This document shows, piece by piece, positions 6,710-9,088 of a stretch of 9,088 nt of DNA. Position 1 is the first letter of the stretch. Every line of letters starts with the position of its first letter. Source of the stretch: Bacteroidetes bacterium 4572_112 (lineage in GTDB: Bacteria > Bacteroidota > Bacteroidia > Bacteroidales > UBA1556); contig NIUZ01000076.1 of NCBI GenBank assembly GCA_002254285.1, positions 1-9,088 of the forward strand, read 5' to 3'. Below the pieces are notes generated by a model. It made no database searches and had not been told where the DNA came from. It saw nothing but the letters and a program-made list of their open reading frames with translations. The position numbers and the translations under genes were made by a program.

Positions 6710-7582
6710 ATGAGTTACAGAATTTTAGTACTGGCAAAACAGGTTCCAGACACAAGGAATGTGGGTAAAGATGCCATGAAATCAGACGGTACAGTTAACC
6801 GTGCGGCTCTTCCTGCAATATTTAATCCCGAGGATTTGAATGCCTTGGAATTTGCGCTAAGAGTTAAGGATAAAAGAGAAGATGCAGAAGTAATCATAAT
6901 AACAATGGGACCTCCAAGAGCAGCCGATATCATTAGAGAAGGTTTATATCGTGGTGCAGACAAAGGTGTATTGATTACCGATAGAAAATTTGCAGGATCA
7001 GACACTCTTGCTACATCATACGCTATATCATTGGCAGTGGCAAAGCTTACTCCTTTCGATATGGTAGTAGCTGGCCGACAAGCAATTGATGGCGATACCG
7101 CACAGGTTGGACCACAGGTTGCAGAAAAATTAGGAATTCCGCAAATTACTTATGCCGAAGAATTTATTGGTTTTCATAAGAATAAAATTCAGGTAAAAAG
7201 AAGACTCGAAAGAGGTACTGAGACACTTGAAGCAGAGGGTCCTGTTCTTATTACAGTACATTCTAGCGCTGCAGACTGTCGCGTTAGAAATGCTAAGCGC
7301 ATGATGAAGTATAAATATGCTCGTACCGAAATTGAACTTCAGGAAGCTGCCGAAGATTATATCGAAATGCTCGAAAGTCGCCCTTATCTTCAAATCAAAC
7401 AATGGTCGGTTACTGATTTAAAAGCTGATGTAAGCCTGCTTGGGCTTAGCGGTTCGCCAACCAAGGTAAAGAAAATTGAGAGCGTTGTTTTCACACAAAA
7501 AGACAGCATCACCTTATCTTCTAGCGATAAAGATATCAATAACTTAATGAAGTCATTAATCAGCAGCCACGTACTGGGTTAG
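6710..7582 (+). CDS. etfB: Electron transfer flavoprotein, beta subunit
   Basis: This 290-residue protein would form the EtfAB heterodimer that accepts electrons from acyl-CoA dehydrogenases. It begins with LVLAKQVPDTRNVG (residues 6-19), followed by the TVNRAALPAIFNPEDLNALE block (28-47), both typical of EtfB/FixA. The nucleotide-binding loop GRQAIDGDTAQVGP lies at 112-125. The C-terminal region (SGSPTKVKKIES, about 247-258) carries the family's usual P-T-x-V pattern. The ATG at 6710 is chosen because homologous EtfB proteins begin at about this point; an in-frame TTG at 6656 would add 18 charged residues encoded by the mRNA leader. It is the first gene of the operon, with etfA starting 19 bases downstream. 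The GRQAIDGDT loop resembles EtfB of anaerobes and FixA, but whether the complex bifurcates electrons cannot be settled here. Confidence 0.95.
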   Translation: MSYRILVLAKQVPDTRNVGKDAMKSDGTVNRAALPAIFNPEDLNALEFALRVKDKREDAEVIIITMGPPRAADIIREGLYRGADKGVLITDRKFAGSDTLATSYAISLAVAKLTPFDMVVAGRQAIDGDTAQVGPQVAEKLGIPQITYAEEFIGFHKNKIQVKRRLERGTETLEAEGPVLITVHSSAADCRVRNAKRMMKYKYARTEIELQEAAEDYIEMLESRPYLQIKQWSVTDLKADVSLLGLSGSPTKVKKIESVVFTQKDSITLSSSDKDINNLMKSLISSHVLG

Positions 7583-7601
7583 CATTAAAATTTTAGAATC
7601 G

Positions 7602-8434
7602 ATGAGTAAAAATATATTCGTTTATTGCGAAATTACCGAAGAGGGACATATTGCTGATGTAAGTCTTGAGCTTTGTTCCAAAGGATACAATAGGTTATTT
7701 AATTCAGATGCTTCTTCTGACATAAAGATATCTGCGGTAAAAAAATCTCTCAACAATGGAAGCCCTGTTGTTATCGGGCTTAACACGCCAAGGATCATTA
7801 TGTAAAGAAAACTGATACTACTTATAAGGATCTTTTATATCAAATCCGCCCTGCTTTTGGAGGTAATATTGTGGCTACAATTATTAACCCCGATATGCAC
7901 CCACAAATGGCAACAGTGCGCGAAGGAGTTATGAAACTTGAGCCTTTAAGCAAAAAGCTAAAGCCAGAGGTTGTAAATTTAGATATTTCAAAATATGTTT
8001 CTAAAACTGATTTTGCAGTAAGCATTATCGACAGACAGATTGAAGCTCAGAAAATAAATATCAAAGGTGCACAGATAATAGTTGCTGGTGGTTATGGAGT
8101 AGGTTCGAAGAAGAATTTTGATCTACTAAAACAACTTGCTGATGTATTAACTGGAGAAGTTGGAGCCTCTAGAGCCGCAGTGGATGCAGGCTATGTTGAG
8201 CATGAGCGCCAGATTGGACAAACTGGTGTAACAGTGCGCCCTAAGCTATATATTGCTTGCGGAATTTCTGGTGCAGTACAACATACTGCCGGCATGGATC
8301 AATCAGCACAAATTATTTCCATAAATACGGATGCTGATGCTCCTATCTCAAAAATTGCTGACTATAATATCGTTGGGTCAATTGAAGAAATTGTTCCTAA
8401 AATGATTAAATATTACCGTCAGAATTCAAAATAA
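7602..8434 (+). pseudogene. etfA: Electron transfer flavoprotein, alpha subunit, disrupted (middle replaced, frame broken)
   Basis: EtfA normally pairs with EtfB, binds FAD in its C-terminal domain and passes electrons on. The first about 28 codons (7602-7685) encode a normal EtfA start, including NIFVYCEITEEGHIADVS. From about 7793 to the stop the sequence is again clear EtfA in a different frame: LLYQIRPAFGGNIVATI, VAGGYGVGSK, GASRAAVDAGY, RQIGQTGVTVRPKLYIACG, GISGAVQH and INTDADAPI, the FAD-binding domain motifs. Between them most of domain I is missing, including the expected GRDLAPR-like and GLTADCT-like motifs. About 105 bp of unrelated sequence stands in its place. The first frame stops at 7803-7805; the second is open only from 7784, and its first plausible start is a GTG at 7871. 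Net loss is roughly 190 bp relative to the usual 330-340 codons. It could be genuine damage or an assembly fault. Confidence 0.85.
7687..7787 (+). other. Foreign coding-like segment inside etfA, resembling a C1 (papain-like) peptidase fragment
   Basis: In frame with the etfA start, this stretch encodes YNRLFNSDASSDIKISAV followed by KKSLNNGSPVVIGLNTP. Nothing in it matches EtfA domain I as I know it. The pattern of an alpha-helix with VKKSL, then NGSPVVIGLNTP, recalls the segment of Bacteroidota papain-like C1 peptidases in which a K/A-rich helix leads to a PVVIG strand. The resemblance is from memory and covers only about 35 residues, so it is tentative. Base composition matches the surroundings. 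The segment is bracketed by CCAAAGGAT (7678-7686) and CCAAGGAT (7788-7795). Confidence 0.4.
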
Positions 8435-8473
8435 TATTTTTGAGAAAAAACTAATTTATCAAACAAAGAAACA

Positions 8474-9088
8474 ATGGCAAATTATTATAATAATAACGAA
8501 CATTTAAAATTCCACCTTGAGCATCCTATGATGAAAAGGATAGTGGAATTAAAAGAGAATAACTTTAGCGATAAAGCTAAATTTGATTATGCTCCGATAG
8601 ATTTTGAAGACACAATGGACAATTACAATAAGGTATTGGAAATTGTGGGCGAAATTTCAGGAGAGATAATGGCAAATAATGCAGAGGATGTTGACAAAAC
8701 AGGTGCTTCACTTGTGGACAATCATGTGGTATATGCAAAAGGAACTCAGGAGAATATTGATGCTATAGTACAGGCCAAATTATTCGGCATGTCGCTACCT
8801 CGTAAATATGGTGGGCTGAACTTTGCAATGGTGCCTTATGTAATGGCTGCTGAGATTGTAAGCCGTGCTGATGCTGGCTTTGCAAATATTTGGGGCTTAC
8901 AAGATTGCGCAGAAACCATTCACGAATATGGCTCCGAGGAATTAAAAGAAAAGTATCTTCCTCGCTTTAATGAAGGAGCTACTGCAGCAATGGATTTAAC
9001 AGAACCTGATGCAGGATCTGACCTTCAAGCAGTGCAATTACGCGCTCATTATGATGATGAAAAAGGAAAGTGGTATCTTAATGGTGTA
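8474..9088 (+). CDS. Acyl-CoA dehydrogenase family protein (5' part, runs off the right edge)
   Basis: The first 205 codons of a flavin-dependent acyl-CoA dehydrogenase are present; no stop codon is reached before the window ends. The enzyme would oxidise an acyl-CoA to the 2-enoyl-CoA and give electrons to EtfAB. Recognisable are the N-terminal helical domain with LPRKYGGLNFAMVPYVMAAE (108-127) and the flavin/substrate segment MDLTEPDAGSDLQA (173-186), matching the family's (T/S)EPxAGSD motif. The leading about 90 residues, with DNHVVYAKGTQENI, resemble the N-terminus of the long (about 570-600 residue) acyl-CoA dehydrogenases found next to etfBA in Bacteroidota. The ATG at 8474 follows the etfA stop by 39 bases and an A-rich leader (AAACAAAGAAACA). 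Substrate chain length cannot be judged from this part. Confidence 0.93.
   Translation, partial: MANYYNNNEHLKFHLEHPMMKRIVELKENNFSDKAKFDYAPIDFEDTMDNYNKVLEIVGEISGEIMANNAEDVDKTGASLVDNHVVYAKGTQENIDAIVQAKLFGMSLPRKYGGLNFAMVPYVMAAEIVSRADAGFANIWGLQDCAETIHEYGSEELKEKYLPRFNEGATAAMDLTEPDAGSDLQAVQLRAHYDDEKGKWYLNGV

Noticed and set aside
7739..7745. A7 run as a programmed frameshift site or homopolymer error that would rescue etfA
   Set aside because: Slipping by -1 at this run enters a frame that stops at 7781-7783, before the downstream EtfA frame becomes open at 7784. It also would not restore the missing domain I residues.
7871..8434. The 187-residue downstream piece of etfA as an independent small gene
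   Set aside because: The EtfA similarity begins upstream of the GTG at 7871 (back to about 7793), so the GTG is an internal codon and the piece is the remainder of a broken gene.

Overview
The window looks like ordinary chromosomal DNA from a member of the Bacteroidota, probably a Bacteroidales-type anaerobe or facultative organism. The evidence is AT-rich DNA, start codons preceded by A-rich leaders rather than Shine-Dalgarno sequences, several matches to the Bacteroidota -7 promoter consensus TAnnTTTG, and protein families typical of the phylum (a DUF4199 protein next to a family-2 glycosyltransferase, ybbR next to coaE, and etfB-etfA followed by an acyl-CoA dehydrogenase). The species cannot be named from the sequence alone.

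Positions 1-6524 are almost entirely minus-strand genes. Read in the direction of transcription (right to left) they are: a YbbR-domain membrane protein, dephospho-CoA kinase (coaE), a DUF4199 membrane protein, a polyprenyl-phosphate-type GT2 glycosyltransferase, a GT4 glycosyltransferase, a patatin-like phospholipase, and glyceraldehyde-3-phosphate dehydrogenase (gap). Spacing and promoter-like sequences suggest three units: ybbR-coaE, then DUF4199-GT2-GT4-patatin, then gap alone with its own promoter and a clear intrinsic terminator at 144-176. The middle unit plausibly serves cell-envelope lipid or glycan metabolism, but no substrate can be assigned.

A divergent intergenic region (6525-6709) separates this block from a plus-strand electron-transfer operon: etfB, etfA and the start of an acyl-CoA dehydrogenase gene that runs off the right edge. 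Together these would carry electrons from acyl-CoA oxidation (or, in the reverse sense, crotonyl-type reduction) through the EtfAB flavoprotein.

The one real anomaly is etfA. Its first about 28 codons and its last about 213 codons are clearly EtfA, but the middle is replaced by about 105 bp of unrelated coding-like sequence that resembles a fragment of a papain-like (C1) peptidase, and the frames on either side do not match. Most of EtfA domain I is missing, so the gene as written cannot make a normal EtfA. The short near-identical sequences CCAAAGGAT and CCAAGGAT flank the foreign stretch. This is either a real small replacement event or an assembly or amplification artefact. I saw no CRISPR array, tRNA, rRNA, insertion sequence, defence system or other novel system here.
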